This document shows, piece after piece, positions 6,017 through 13,832 of a stretch of 15,925 bases of DNA. Within the stretch, counting starts at the first letter, position 1, and every line of letters starts with the position of its first letter. Position numbers and translations under genes: made by a program. The DNA comes from Clostridiaceae bacterium. Lineage in GTDB: Bacteria; Bacillota; Clostridia; Acetivibrionales; DTU013. Location of the stretch: the NCBI GenBank assembly GCA_012799845.1, contig JAAZKL010000284.1, positions 1-15,925 of the forward strand, given 5' to 3'. Under the pieces are notes generated by a model that did not search any database, had not been told where the DNA came from, and saw only the letters and a list, made by a program, of their open reading frames with translations.

Positions 6017-7653
6017 ATGAACAGCAGGGAAACATATGAGTTATGGATGCAGAGTGACTATTTTGACCTGGAAACGAAAAAGGAGCTTGAATGTATAAAA
6101 GACGACCCGGATGAAATCGAGGAAAGGTTCTACAGGGACCTGGAATTTGGTACGGGCGGCCTGAGGGGCATTATAGGAGCAGGAACGAACAGGATGAACA
6201 TATACACCGTGAGGAAGGCTTCTCAGGGACTTGCGAATTATCTGCTGAAGAACGTGAAAGACGCGGCGCCGCGTGGTGTAGCGATAGCATATGATTCCAG
6301 GCATATGTCGCCCGAGTTCGCCATGGAAGCTGCCCGGGTATTCGCAGCCAACGGTATAGTCTCATACCTTTTCGACGAACTTCGCCCGACTCCCGAATTT
6401 TCTTTTGCAGTAAGGCACCTGAAGACCGCTGCCGGCATAGTGATCACTGCCAGCCACAACCCTAAACAGTACAATGGCTACAAAGTATACGGAGAGGATG
6501 GGGGACAGCTCCCGCTCGAAGGTTCTGAGGCTGTCCTCGGGGAGATAAAGGCAATAACCGACATAACAGCCGTGCAGCCCGCAGATAAGGAAGAGGCGCT
6601 GAAAAAAGACCTGATCAGGATGATCGGGAAAGATGTGGATGACATATATATCGAAAACCTGAAAACCCTCCTGGTGAATCCTGAGGAAATAAAAAAGGCC
6701 GCGGACTCGATGAAGATCGTCTATACACCTCTGCACGGTTCTGGCAATAAGCCGGTCAGGAGGATCCTGTCCGAAGCAGGCTTCAAAAATGTGCTGGTGG
6801 TGAGGGAACAGGAACTCCCGGATCCAGGGTTCAGTACGGTGAAGTATCCGAACCCTGAAGAAAAGGACGCTTTCGGTCTTGCCATAGAGCTTGCCCGGAA
6901 AGAGGATGTGGACCTGATAATCGGCACGGATCCTGACTGCGACAGGATATGTTCCAAAACGGGTTCGTGGTAAAGACCATCGTGACGAGCGAACTGGCCG
7001 GAAAGATAGCCGGACATTACGGAGTTGAACTGATAGAAGTCCTCACAGGCTTCAAGTTCATAGGAGAGAAAATAAAAGAGCTTGATGAACCGGGAATAAA
7101 GAAATTCATATTCGGGTTCGAGGAAAGCTACGGGTACCTGGCCGGGACCTTTGCAAGGGACAAGGATGCGGTCGTTGCCAGCATGCTCATATGTGAAATG
7201 GCCGCATATTACAGGAACAGGGGTATGTCCCTGTACGAAGGGCTGCAGGAAGTGTTCGAAAAATACGGTTACTTCATCGAAGGCATCACGTCCTTTACGC
7301 TGGAAGGCAAAGAGGGCATTGAAAAGATCGGCGCTGCCATGGATACGCTGAGGAATAAGAAATCATACAGCCTCAAGGGCTGCAGGATAAATGCGGTCAG
7401 AGATTACCTGGCCCGAACTGTGACCGATCTGGCCGACGGAAGCACCAGGCCGCTCGATCTGCCGGCGTCCAACGTGCTGTACTATGAATTGGATGGCGGG
7501 GCATGGTTCTGTATAAGGCCTTCCGGTACAGAGCCGAAGATAAAGATATATTACGGCGTGTCGGAAAAAACGCCGGATAAGGCAAAGCAAAGGCTCGAAA
7601 CCATTAAGGGCAGCGTGACGGGGATGATCAGGGAATTGCTTCACCAGGACTGA
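6017..7653 (+). pseudogene. Alpha-phosphoglucomutase / phosphomannomutase (PgcA type), broken by an internal deletion with frameshift
   Basis: The intact enzyme interconverts glucose 1-phosphate and glucose 6-phosphate, feeding UDP-glucose, glycolipid and polysaccharide synthesis. ATG 6017 has TGGAGGA 5 nt ahead, and its frame ends at 6973 (318 residues). That frame holds FGTGGLRG, the phosphoserine loop TASHNPKQYNG (Ser146) and the metal loop DPDCDR (305-310). It then runs into foreign residues (ICSKTGSW) and stops. From about 6952 another frame carries the rest: NGFVVKTIVTSELAG, LTGFKFIGEKI, sugar-binding GFEESYGYLAG, FARDKDA and phosphate-binding RPSGTEPKIK, ending at 7653. Compared with B. 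subtilis PgcA, about 40 residues between DPDxDR and NGxVxKTIVTSE are reduced to 11 nt, a loss of roughly 109 nt. The frame change requires a loss of 3n+1 nt, which agrees. Simple slippage could not restore the protein. It is either a real pseudogene or an assembly error. Confidence 0.9.
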
Positions 7654-7663
7654 CAATTCCCTG
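7629..7663. repeat. 10-bp perfect inverted repeat at the convergent gene ends
   Basis: CAGGGAATTG (7629-7638) and CAATTCCCTG (7654-7663) are exact reverse complements around a 15-nt loop that contains the phosphoglucomutase stop codon (7651-7653). It lies between two convergent genes, where a shared terminator is expected. No T-run follows on either strand, so it is a weak terminator candidate or an mRNA 3'-end stabiliser. Confidence 0.45.
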
Positions 7664-7674
7664 GATCCGGCACT

Positions 7675-8295
7675 TTATACCGCTGATTTTGTGACTTTTT
7701 GCCTTTTTGCATATCCTGAATACCTGGACTGGTTTTCATATACCTTTTTCAGTTCATTCACGATCTTCATGCAGGAGACCGAAGCGTCATATTCCGGCTG
7801 CCTCGTGCATTCCTTATAGAAGCTGTAATCGACGGACGCGCATATATAACAGGGCCTGGCCCCGGAGGACAGGCCCCTTTCCAGTCCTTCGAGCGCTTCG
7901 TAGTTGTTCAGGGCTATCGAAGGGAACACGGAATACAGGTTGTGCCCGTACTTGTACAGGGGAAGCCTTTTGAAGTTGGAGCAGGTTTTTTTGAAGTACC
8001 ACGGGTCCGGCAGGACGTCCTCCCTGACCATGTGTACCGTGACCTCATACAATAGGCCGGGCAGGGGAGGACTGCACTGTATGTAAGTGCCTGCGCCGCA
8101 TTTGAGGCAGTATCTGTGGCATCCCGACTTTATCAGCCTGGAACAGAAGAGGCAGTTTTTGAAGTTCTTCCTTGTATGCCTGCGGTACAGGTCCGGCAGA
8201 TAACTCATGAAAAACCAGAGCTTGTATTTTGCATCTTCCGAAAGTATGCAGGCTAGATTGAACGACTTGACCTTTTTCAATATTTTCCTGAACAT
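7675..8295 (-). CDS. Cys-rich hypothetical protein with three CxxC pairs
   Basis: I do not recognise this 206-residue protein. The ATG at 8295 is preferred over one 30 nt upstream, because AAGGAG (plus-strand 8303-8308) lies 7 nt ahead. It has twelve cysteines. C48xxC51 and C63xxC66, with C59 and C74 near them, look like a zinc ribbon, and C149xxC152 with C163 and C175 could be a second metal site. The N-terminus is basic (FRKILKKVK), the middle rich in aromatic and Pro residues (PPLPGLLYEV, DPWYFKK), and the C-terminus charged and helical. There is no signal peptide or membrane helix. It is the only minus-strand gene, convergent with the broken phosphoglucomutase gene and divergent from the HD-GYP gene. 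Zinc binding is inferred from cysteine spacing. A role in nucleic-acid or protein binding is possible but not shown. Confidence 0.7.
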   Translation of the reverse strand: MFRKILKKVKSFNLACILSEDAKYKLWFFMSYLPDLYRRHTRKNFKNCLFCSRLIKSGCHRYCLKCGAGTYIQCSPPLPGLLYEVTVHMVREDVLPDPWYFKKTCSNFKRLPLYKYGHNLYSVFPSIALNNYEALEGLERGLSSGARPCYICASVDYSFYKECTRQPEYDASVSCMKIVNELKKVYENQSRYSGYAKRQKVTKSAV

Positions 8296-8314
8296 GGCAC
8301 CACTCCTTACTGGT

Positions 8315-8334
8315 TGCATATGCATATTCTACCA
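8315..8334 (-). promoter_or_regulatory. Extended -10 promoter and adjoining palindrome for the Cys-rich gene
   Basis: On the minus strand TGG-TAGAAT (plus positions 8326-8334) fits an extended -10 element with 5 of 6 bases of TATAAT. No good -35 box is seen, as is usual for extended -10 promoters. The perfect 10-bp palindrome TGCATATGCA (8315-8324) covers the expected start point. It could be a repressor site, but short AT-rich palindromes are common. Confidence 0.35.
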
Positions 8335-8394
8335 TAAAATAACATTGTAGCCGACTTATTGCCCGGGAAAACATCCGAAAAAAATATATTTGGA

Positions 8395-8459
8395 AACAGG
8401 GAAAAAGGGAAGGATTTTATCCTGTTATGTCGAATAAGTTACTTTGCAAGCGAAGTAAC
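8395..8459 (+). promoter_or_regulatory. Structured leader region upstream of the HD-GYP gene
   Basis: Three dyads lie ahead of the gene. AACAGG (8395-8400) pairs with CCTGTT (8421-8426). AGGAT (8411-8415) pairs with ATCCT (8419-8423). GTTACTT (8438-8444) pairs with AAGTAAC (8453-8459). The first two share bases 8421-8423 and cannot form together. No T-run follows the third. They may be RNA structures or protein-binding dyads. I could not match them to a known riboswitch, and no convincing promoter was found for the gene. Confidence 0.3.
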
Positions 8460-8490
8460 GACACACTAAAGAATAAGACCGGAGGAACGA

Positions 8491-9549
8491 ATGCGCAGAG
8501 TTAGTGTTGACTCAGTGCCTGTCGGTGCAAAGCTCGCCCGCACGGTATTCAGCTCTGATGGGGGAGTATTGCTGATGCAGGGCGTCGAACTGAAACAGGG
8601 CTACCTGGATCTCCTTAAAAAACGCGGGATAGCCGAGATATACCTGGACGATGATCTGTCGGAAGGTATCGAGGTCCACGATGTCGTTAACGAGACTACC
8701 CGTAACGAAGCGGTATCGCTGGTCAAAAAGATCATGACCGGGTACTGTTTTTCTGACACCATCGATGTCGAAAATGTTAAGAAAGTAGTCAACAAGATCG
8801 TGGATGAACTGCTCGCCAGCGATGACATACTGTACAACCTTACAGAGATAAAAACCGTGGATGACTACACTTTTGAGCATTCGGTCAGCGTGTGTATCCT
8901 GTCCCTCATAACGGGAATCGGTCTCGGGATGGATATGGCGCAGCTCCGTGAACTGGGACTTGGCGCGATACTCCATGATATAGGCAAGCTATGCATACCG
9001 AGAGAGATCCTGAAAAAACCGAGCCAGCTGACAGTAGAAGAATTCGAGGAAATAAAAAAGCATACCGTACTTGGGTATGAACTGCTCAAAAAGAGCGGAC
9101 AATTGTACCTGGTATCTGCATATATAGCATTGGGGCATCATGAGAGGTATGACGGGAGCGGATACCCGCTGAGACTGAAAAATGAAGAGATACAGATGTA
9201 TTCCAGGATAGTGGCGGTGGCTGACGTTTATGACTCCCTTACTTCGGACCGTGTTTACAGGAAAAAACTGAAATCGCACGAGGTCTATGACTATATCACT
9301 TCCATGGGGATCCACCATTTTGATCCTCTGGTCGTTGAGAACTTTGTCAAATTCGTCACCGTATATCCGGTGGGCTCAGGCGTGCTGCTCAATACGAGGG
9401 AGCGTGCCATCGTAGTGCAGCATAACGTTAAGATGCCCACGAGGCCGCTGGTGCGCATAGTTTATGATGAAAACATGAAACGCCGGTCAAAGGAGCTGGA
9501 CCTGTCACAGGAAAGAGGGGTTTTCATCGTAGATACCTGCGAAGTCTGA
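8491..9549 (+). CDS. HD-GYP domain protein (probable cyclic-di-GMP phosphodiesterase)
   Basis: HD-GYP enzymes hydrolyse cyclic di-GMP, usually to GMP. The 352-residue protein starts at ATG 8491 behind GGAGGA. Residues 1-60 resemble the small beta-rich N-terminal domain common in clostridial HD-GYP proteins (VGAKLARTVFSSDGGVLLMQGVEL in part). The catalytic domain runs from about 115 to 290: H130, the HD pair in LHDIGK (162-163), H191, HHERYDGSGYP (216-226) with the GYP signature intact, and DVYDSLTSDRVYR. All metal-binding positions I can place are present, so activity is likely. A C-terminal beta extension follows (YPVGSGVLLNTRERAIVV). There is no receiver, PAS or membrane segment, so the signal it senses is not apparent. 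It ends 22 nt before dnaE and is probably cotranscribed with it. Confidence 0.92.
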   Translation: MRRVSVDSVPVGAKLARTVFSSDGGVLLMQGVELKQGYLDLLKKRGIAEIYLDDDLSEGIEVHDVVNETTRNEAVSLVKKIMTGYCFSDTIDVENVKKVVNKIVDELLASDDILYNLTEIKTVDDYTFEHSVSVCILSLITGIGLGMDMAQLRELGLGAILHDIGKLCIPREILKKPSQLTVEEFEEIKKHTVLGYELLKKSGQLYLVSAYIALGHHERYDGSGYPLRLKNEEIQMYSRIVAVADVYDSLTSDRVYRKKLKSHEVYDYITSMGIHHFDPLVVENFVKFVTVYPVGSGVLLNTRERAIVVQHNVKMPTRPLVRIVYDENMKRRSKELDLSQERGVFIVDTCEV

Positions 9550-9571
9550 GGAGAGGAGTGTCCCCTTACCG

Positions 9572-12500
9572 ATGCCATTCGTCCATCTTCATGTCCATAC
9601 AGAATACAGTCTTCTTGACGGGGCCAACAGGATACGCGATCTGATAGCCAGGACGGTCGAGCTTGGCATGGATTCGATCGCCATCACGGACCACGGCGTG
9701 ATGTACGGGGTCGTGGATTTTTATAAGGAAGCCGTCAAAAACGGCATCAAGCCGATATTAGGCTGTGAGGTGTATACCGCCAGGCGCACCCGTTTCGACA
9801 AACAGCCGGGGGTCGATGCGGACCAGGGCCATCTCGTGCTACTGGCCAAAGATGATGAAGGATACAGGAACCTTATGAAGATCGTGTCCATTGGCTTCAC
9901 GGAAGGTTTCTACTATAAGCCGAGGATCGACATGGAGGTCCTGGAGAAGTATTCCCGCGGGCTCATCGCCCTGAGCGCCTGCATGTCGGGCGACGTACCT
10001 TCCGCGATCCTGGACGGGAACTATGAAAAAGCGCGTGAAAAAGCTCTTCAATTTAACAGGATATTCGGCCAGGGAAATTTCTACCTGGAACTCCAAAACA
10101 ATGGGATCAGGGAGCAAAACCTGGTCAACCAGGGACTTATCAGGCTCTCGAAGGAGACCGGCATTCCGCTGGCAGCAACCAATGACGCCCATTACCTCAG
10201 ACGGGAGGATGCAAAGGCTCATGAGGTGCTGCTCTGCATACAGACAGGCAAGAAGATAACTGATGAGGACCGCATGAGGTTCGAATCCGACCAGTTATAT
10301 ATAAAGTCTCCTGAAGAAATGGCGGAAGCGTTCAGACACGTCCCCGAGGCCATCGAGAATACGGTCAGGATAGCCGAATGCTGCAATTTCGAACTGGAAT
10401 TCAACAAGCTCTACCTTCCCAAATTCGATGTCCCCGGCAACAGGGATCCATATGAATATCTTTGCAGCCTCTGTGAAGAAGGCCTGGCCACGCGTTGCGG
10501 CGAAGCCGCGTCCAGCCCTGAATATCGCCAGAGGCTCGAATACGAACTGCAGGTCATCAGGCAGATGGGATACGTGGATTATTTCCTGATCGTCTGGGAT
10601 TTCATCAGGTATGCGCGGGAAAACGGCATACGTGTCGGACCCGGAAGGGGTTCAGCCGCTGGAAGCCTTGTGGCATATACGCTGGGGATAACCAGCATCG
10701 ATCCAATTAGGTACAACCTGCTTTTTGAAAGGTTCCTCAATCCCGAAAGAGTGACTATGCCGGATATAGATATCGATTTCTGCTATGAGCGCAGGTCCGA
10801 GGTCATAGATTATGTAATACGCAAATACGGCGATGACAGGGTGGCGCAGATCATCACATTCGGGACAATGGCAGCCAGGGCTGTTATCAGGGATGTGGGC
10901 AGGGCGCTGGATATCCCGTATGCCGATGTCGACCAGATCGCTAAGATGATCCCGTTCCAGATCGGGATGAACATCAACAAAGCGCTGGAACTGAATCCGG
11001 AATTTAAAGGGAGATACGAGGAAGATGAAGAAACTGCCGAACTCATAAACACAGCCAAATTGCTCGAAGGCATGCCGAGGCACGCCAGTACCCACGCGGC
11101 GGGCGTTGTTATTTCTAAAGATCCCATAACCGAATATGTACCGCTGCAGAAGAACGATGATATCATCACGACCCAGTTCCCCATGGGACAGCTTGAGGAA
11201 CTCGGACTGCTCAAAATGGATTTTCTCGGGCTCCGTACGCTGACCGTCATAAGGGATGCGGTCGATCTTATATATAAAGACCACGGGGCCAGGGTGGATA
11301 TCGATAATCTTGAAATGAACGATCCCAATGTTTTCAGGCTCATCGGCGAGGGCAGGACATCAGGCATATTCCAGCTGGAAAGTGCCGGGATGACCCAGTT
11401 CATGAAGGAACTGCAGCCGTCGTCCCTCGAAGATATTATTGCCGGAATTTCGCTGTACAGGCCGGGCCCTATGGATTCCATACCCAAATATATCAGGAAC
11501 AAGAACAACCCGGACCAGATCACGTATGAGCATCCGCTGCTGGAGAATATACTGGATGTGACTTATGGCTGTATCGTGTACCAGGAGCAGGTGATGCAGA
11601 TAGTCCGGGAACTGGCGGGGTATTCATACGGCAGGTCGGACCTGGTGCGCAGGGCCATGTCCAAGAAAAAGCATGACATCATGCAGAAGGAACGCGAGAA
11701 CTTCATCTACGGGATCACAGATGACGAGGGCAACATAGTGGTAAAGGGCGCGGTCAGAAACGGCGTGGACGAGCAAACTGCAGCCCGTATATTCGACCAG
11801 ATGATGGATTTTGCAAGCTATGCCTTCAACAAATCACATGCCGCCGCGTATGCTGTCGTGGCATACCAGACAGCCTGGCTGAAACATTACTATCCGGTGG
11901 AGTTCATGGCGGCGACCCTCAACAGCTTTGTAGGAAACAGCGACAAAATATCGTACTATGTTCAGGAATGTAAACAGGAAGGCATCGAAGTGCTGCCGCC
12001 GGACGTCAATGAAAGCGACGTCAGGTTTACGGTGGTGAACGGCAAGATAAGGTTCGGGATGGCCGCCGTAAAGAATGTGGGTGAAAGCGCCGTGCGGGAG
12101 CTGATCGACGAAAGGGACAAAAAGGGTCCGTTCAAAAGCTTCTATGATTTTTGCGAGCGCATCGGGGAGAGGGATTTCAATAAAAGATGCGTCGAGAGCC
12201 TGATAAAGTGCGGAGCATTCGACTCGTTCGGAGTATACAGGTCGAAAATGATGGCCGTTTATGAGAAACTGTTGGAAAGCGCCCAGCAAAACAAAAGAAG
12301 CAGGGTGGAAGGACAGCTTTCACTGTTTGAGATGGCCGGCAATATGCAGGCGATGAAGGCGGAGGAGAGCTATCCCGATCTAAAGGAGTTTTCCAGGGAT
12401 ATGCTGCTGTCCATGGAAAAGGAGATGCTGGGCCTGTACATATCCGGTCATCCCCTTGATGAATACAAGGATGAACTGCTGGAGCAGATCAGTGTCGCCA

Positions 12501-13180
12501 GCAGGGACATCAATTCATACGGGACCGAAGGGGAGGACGGCAATTCAGGCGGAGCCGGGCTCATCGACGGGATGTTGGTCACTGTGGGCGGCATTATCAC
12601 CGAAGTGAAGACAAAAACGACCAGGAGCAACAACCTGATGGCTTTCGCAACACTGGAGGACCTGTACGGGAGCATGGAGGTCATCGTGTTCCCTACCGTG
12701 CTGAGCAGGTATAAGCATCTGCTGACAAGCGAGAATGCGGTCATTATGGACGGCCGTATCAGTATAAAGGAAGAGGAACTGCCAAAAGTGATATGTGAGA
12801 ATGTCAGGCCGCTGCGGAAAAAGGATATCCCGGATAATGCAAGAGGTTTTGATGGCGGAAGGGATATCGTCAACGAAGGGATCATCGGCGGGACCGGAGC
12901 ATCGCCGAGAGCGGGGCGGCGTGATGTGTTCCATGTACTTTACATAAAGTGCGATATACCTGAAAACAGTGATGTGATGAAGTCAACGTTTTCGCTGCTG
13001 AAATATTTCAGCGGCAAAACACCCGTGGTATTCTGCCGGACCGACAGCGCAGGAAATATTACCAGATCGGATATGGGCGAATATTATGTTGAATGGTGTG
13101 ATACACTGCGAAGAGAGCTTGATGAGAGATTTGGGGCGGACAATGTGAAACTGGTAACAAAGGCGGCGCAAAAGCGGTAA
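9572..13180 (+). CDS. dnaE: DNA polymerase III alpha subunit, DnaE type
   Basis: This is a family C replicative DNA polymerase. In Firmicutes that also have PolC, DnaE extends primers before handing over to PolC. At 1202 residues it is slightly long for the family. The ATG at 9572 gives the standard N-terminus (FVHLHVHTEYSLLDGA). The nearest ribosome site (GAGGAG, 9553-9558) is rather far, about 13 nt. The order is: PHP domain with HLHVHT and ITDHG; palm with catalytic PDIDID (Asp398, Asp400) and KMDFLGLRTL (Asp550); fingers (YRPGPMDSIP, YQEQVMQI, RRAMSKKK, FNKSHAAAYA); tandem HhH region (KNVGESAVRELI, LIKCGAFDSFG); and an OB fold (VTVGGIITEVKTK, MEVIVFP). Two Gly-rich insertions, near residues 985-1000 and 1090-1115, account for the extra length. 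It follows the HD-GYP gene. The pfkA gene often found after dnaE is not here. Confidence 0.97.
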   Translation: MPFVHLHVHTEYSLLDGANRIRDLIARTVELGMDSIAITDHGVMYGVVDFYKEAVKNGIKPILGCEVYTARRTRFDKQPGVDADQGHLVLLAKDDEGYRNLMKIVSIGFTEGFYYKPRIDMEVLEKYSRGLIALSACMSGDVPSAILDGNYEKAREKALQFNRIFGQGNFYLELQNNGIREQNLVNQGLIRLSKETGIPLAATNDAHYLRREDAKAHEVLLCIQTGKKITDEDRMRFESDQLYIKSPEEMAEAFRHVPEAIENTVRIAECCNFELEFNKLYLPKFDVPGNRDPYEYLCSLCEEGLATRCGEAASSPEYRQRLEYELQVIRQMGYVDYFLIVWDFIRYARENGIRVGPGRGSAAGSLVAYTLGITSIDPIRYNLLFERFLNPERVTMPDIDIDFCYERRSEVIDYVIRKYGDDRVAQIITFGTMAARAVIRDVGRALDIPYADVDQIAKMIPFQIGMNINKALELNPEFKGRYEEDEETAELINTAKLLEGMPRHASTHAAGVVISKDPITEYVPLQKNDDIITTQFPMGQLEELGLLKMDFLGLRTLTVIRDAVDLIYKDHGARVDIDNLEMNDPNVFRLIGEGRTSGIFQLESAGMTQFMKELQPSSLEDIIAGISLYRPGPMDSIPKYIRNKNNPDQITYEHPLLENILDVTYGCIVYQEQVMQIVRELAGYSYGRSDLVRRAMSKKKHDIMQKERENFIYGITDDEGNIVVKGAVRNGVDEQTAARIFDQMMDFASYAFNKSHAAAYAVVAYQTAWLKHYYPVEFMAATLNSFVGNSDKISYYVQECKQEGIEVLPPDVNESDVRFTVVNGKIRFGMAAVKNVGESAVRELIDERDKKGPFKSFYDFCERIGERDFNKRCVESLIKCGAFDSFGVYRSKMMAVYEKLLESAQQNKRSRVEGQLSLFEMAGNMQAMKAEESYPDLKEFSRDMLLSMEKEMLGLYISGHPLDEYKDELLEQISVASRDINSYGTEGEDGNSGGAGLIDGMLVTVGGIITEVKTKTTRSNNLMAFATLEDLYGSMEVIVFPTVLSRYKHLLTSENAVIMDGRISIKEEELPKVICENVRPLRKKDIPDNARGFDGGRDIVNEGIIGGTGASPRAGRRDVFHVLYIKCDIPENSDVMKSTFSLLKYFSGKTPVVFCRTDSAGNITRSDMGEYYVEWCDTLRRELDERFGADNVKLVTKAAQKR

Positions 13181-13239
13181 AAAATGCGGGGAAGTGCTTG
13201 GTTATAGGCTTTTAGCGGTTGCGTGACCAAAATAGCGTG

Positions 13240-13268
13240 TTGATTTTTCAGGTGAAATAATATATAGT
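13240..13268 (+). promoter_or_regulatory. Candidate sigma-A promoter for mtrB
   Basis: TTGATT (13240-13245; 4 of 6) and TATAGT (13263-13268; 5 of 6) are exactly 17 nt apart in an AT-rich gap after dnaE. The predicted start, near 13275, would leave only ~12 nt before the start codon, with the ribosome site at the very 5' end. This makes it less certain. Confidence 0.35.
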
Positions 13269-13286
13269 AATTTCGAGGTGGTTTTT

Positions 13287-13520
13287 TTGGATTGGGAATC
13301 GGATAAGCTGCTGGGGGATTATATAGTAATAAAGGCAGAAGAAAATGGAGTCAACGTCATAGGGCTTACCAGGGGCAGAGACACCAAATTCCATCACACG
13401 GAAAAACTTGATAAGGGAGAAGTTTTGCTGGCACAGTTTACGGAGAATACTTCCGCTATAAAAGTGAGAGGAAAATCCAGGATATTATGCCGCCACGGTG
13501 AGATCATTTCCGGTGAATAG
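13287..13520 (+). CDS. mtrB: Trp RNA-binding attenuation protein (TRAP)
   Basis: TRAP forms an 11-subunit ring that binds tryptophan and then wraps RNA carrying about 11 GAG/UAG triplets. In Bacillus this terminates trp operon transcription and blocks translation of trp transport genes. The TTG at 13287 is chosen because GAGGTGG (13275-13281) lies 5 nt ahead, giving 77 residues. An in-frame GTG at 13278 overlaps that site. The run from DYIVIKAEENGVNVIGLTRG through DTKFHH, EKLDKGEV, AQFTENTSAIKVRG is nearly identical to B. subtilis TRAP. The RNA-contact residues Lys37, Lys56 and Arg58 of B. subtilis correspond to Lys40, Lys59 and Arg61 here. Only the last ~14 residues differ. In Bacillus mtrB follows folE (mtrA). 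Here it stands between dnaE and a DUF2007-like gene, with no trp genes or anti-TRAP in the window. Confidence 0.95.
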   Translation: MDWESDKLLGDYIVIKAEENGVNVIGLTRGRDTKFHHTEKLDKGEVLLAQFTENTSAIKVRGKSRILCRHGEIISGE

Positions 13521-13541
13521 TCCGAAAAGGGGCGTGTTTTT

Positions 13542-13739
13542 ATGTGGACAGTAGTGTACATGGCACAAAGCAAAGAAATAGCGACTGCGCTGCAGGAGCT
13601 GCTCACTAAAGAAGGGATTCTCGTTAAACTAAGACCGATAAGCAAAAACCACGAAAATAACGACAATTATTTCGAAGTACTTGTTCCGGAGGCCGAAATC
13701 GAGGAGGCCCACAGTGTCATTATCGAAAAGGGCTATTGA
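13542..13739 (+). CDS. Small DUF2007-like protein
   Basis: This 65-residue protein (WTVVYMAQSKEIATALQELLTKEG in part, ending EIEEAHSVIIEKGY) has the pattern of small alpha/beta proteins related to DUF2007. In these an N-terminal strand, a helix, a second strand (ILVKLRPI) and the 'VLVPEAEIEEAH' segment form a ferredoxin-like, GlnB-like fold. Such proteins are sometimes called putative signal-transducing proteins, and I recall clostridial copies misnamed glutamate decarboxylase. The function is unknown. ATG 13542 is 21 nt after mtrB with AAGGGG upstream, so the two are likely cotranscribed, and a terminator follows. Confidence 0.7.
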   Translation: MWTVVYMAQSKEIATALQELLTKEGILVKLRPISKNHENNDNYFEVLVPEAEIEEAHSVIIEKGY

Positions 13740-13771
13740 CGAAATCGCTGAATCAGATAACCCAAATATGA

Positions 13772-13803
13772 CCCGTGTATTCCATGACACGGGCTTAATT
13801 TTT
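13772..13803 (+). terminator. Rho-independent terminator after the mtrB unit
   Basis: CCCGTGT (13772-13778) and ACACGGG (13787-13793) form a perfect 7-bp stem with an 8-nt loop. CTTAA and a run of five T residues follow (to 13803). It separates the mtrB/DUF2007-like pair from the thioesterase gene. Confidence 0.8.
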
Positions 13804-13832
13804 GATGAGGGATGTAAAGGCTGGGAGGAATC

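Noticed and set aside
6920..6975. Programmed ribosomal frameshift in the phosphoglucomutase gene
   Set aside because: About 36 conserved codons are missing at the break, so frame slippage could not produce a complete protein. No clear slippery site plus stem-loop was seen.
8340..8490. Cyclic-di-GMP riboswitch ahead of the HD-GYP gene
   Set aside because: I could not find the conserved GEMM-I or GEMM-II core sequences. Only short unrelated hairpins are present.
13181..13286. TRAP binding array ahead of mtrB (autoregulation)
   Set aside because: Only a few scattered TAG/GAG triplets with irregular spacing occur, far short of the roughly 8-11 regularly spaced repeats needed.
13425..13450. Sigma-54 promoter-like TGGCAC inside mtrB
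   Set aside because: The -24-like half has no TTGCA-type -12 half at the required spacing, and it lies within coding sequence.
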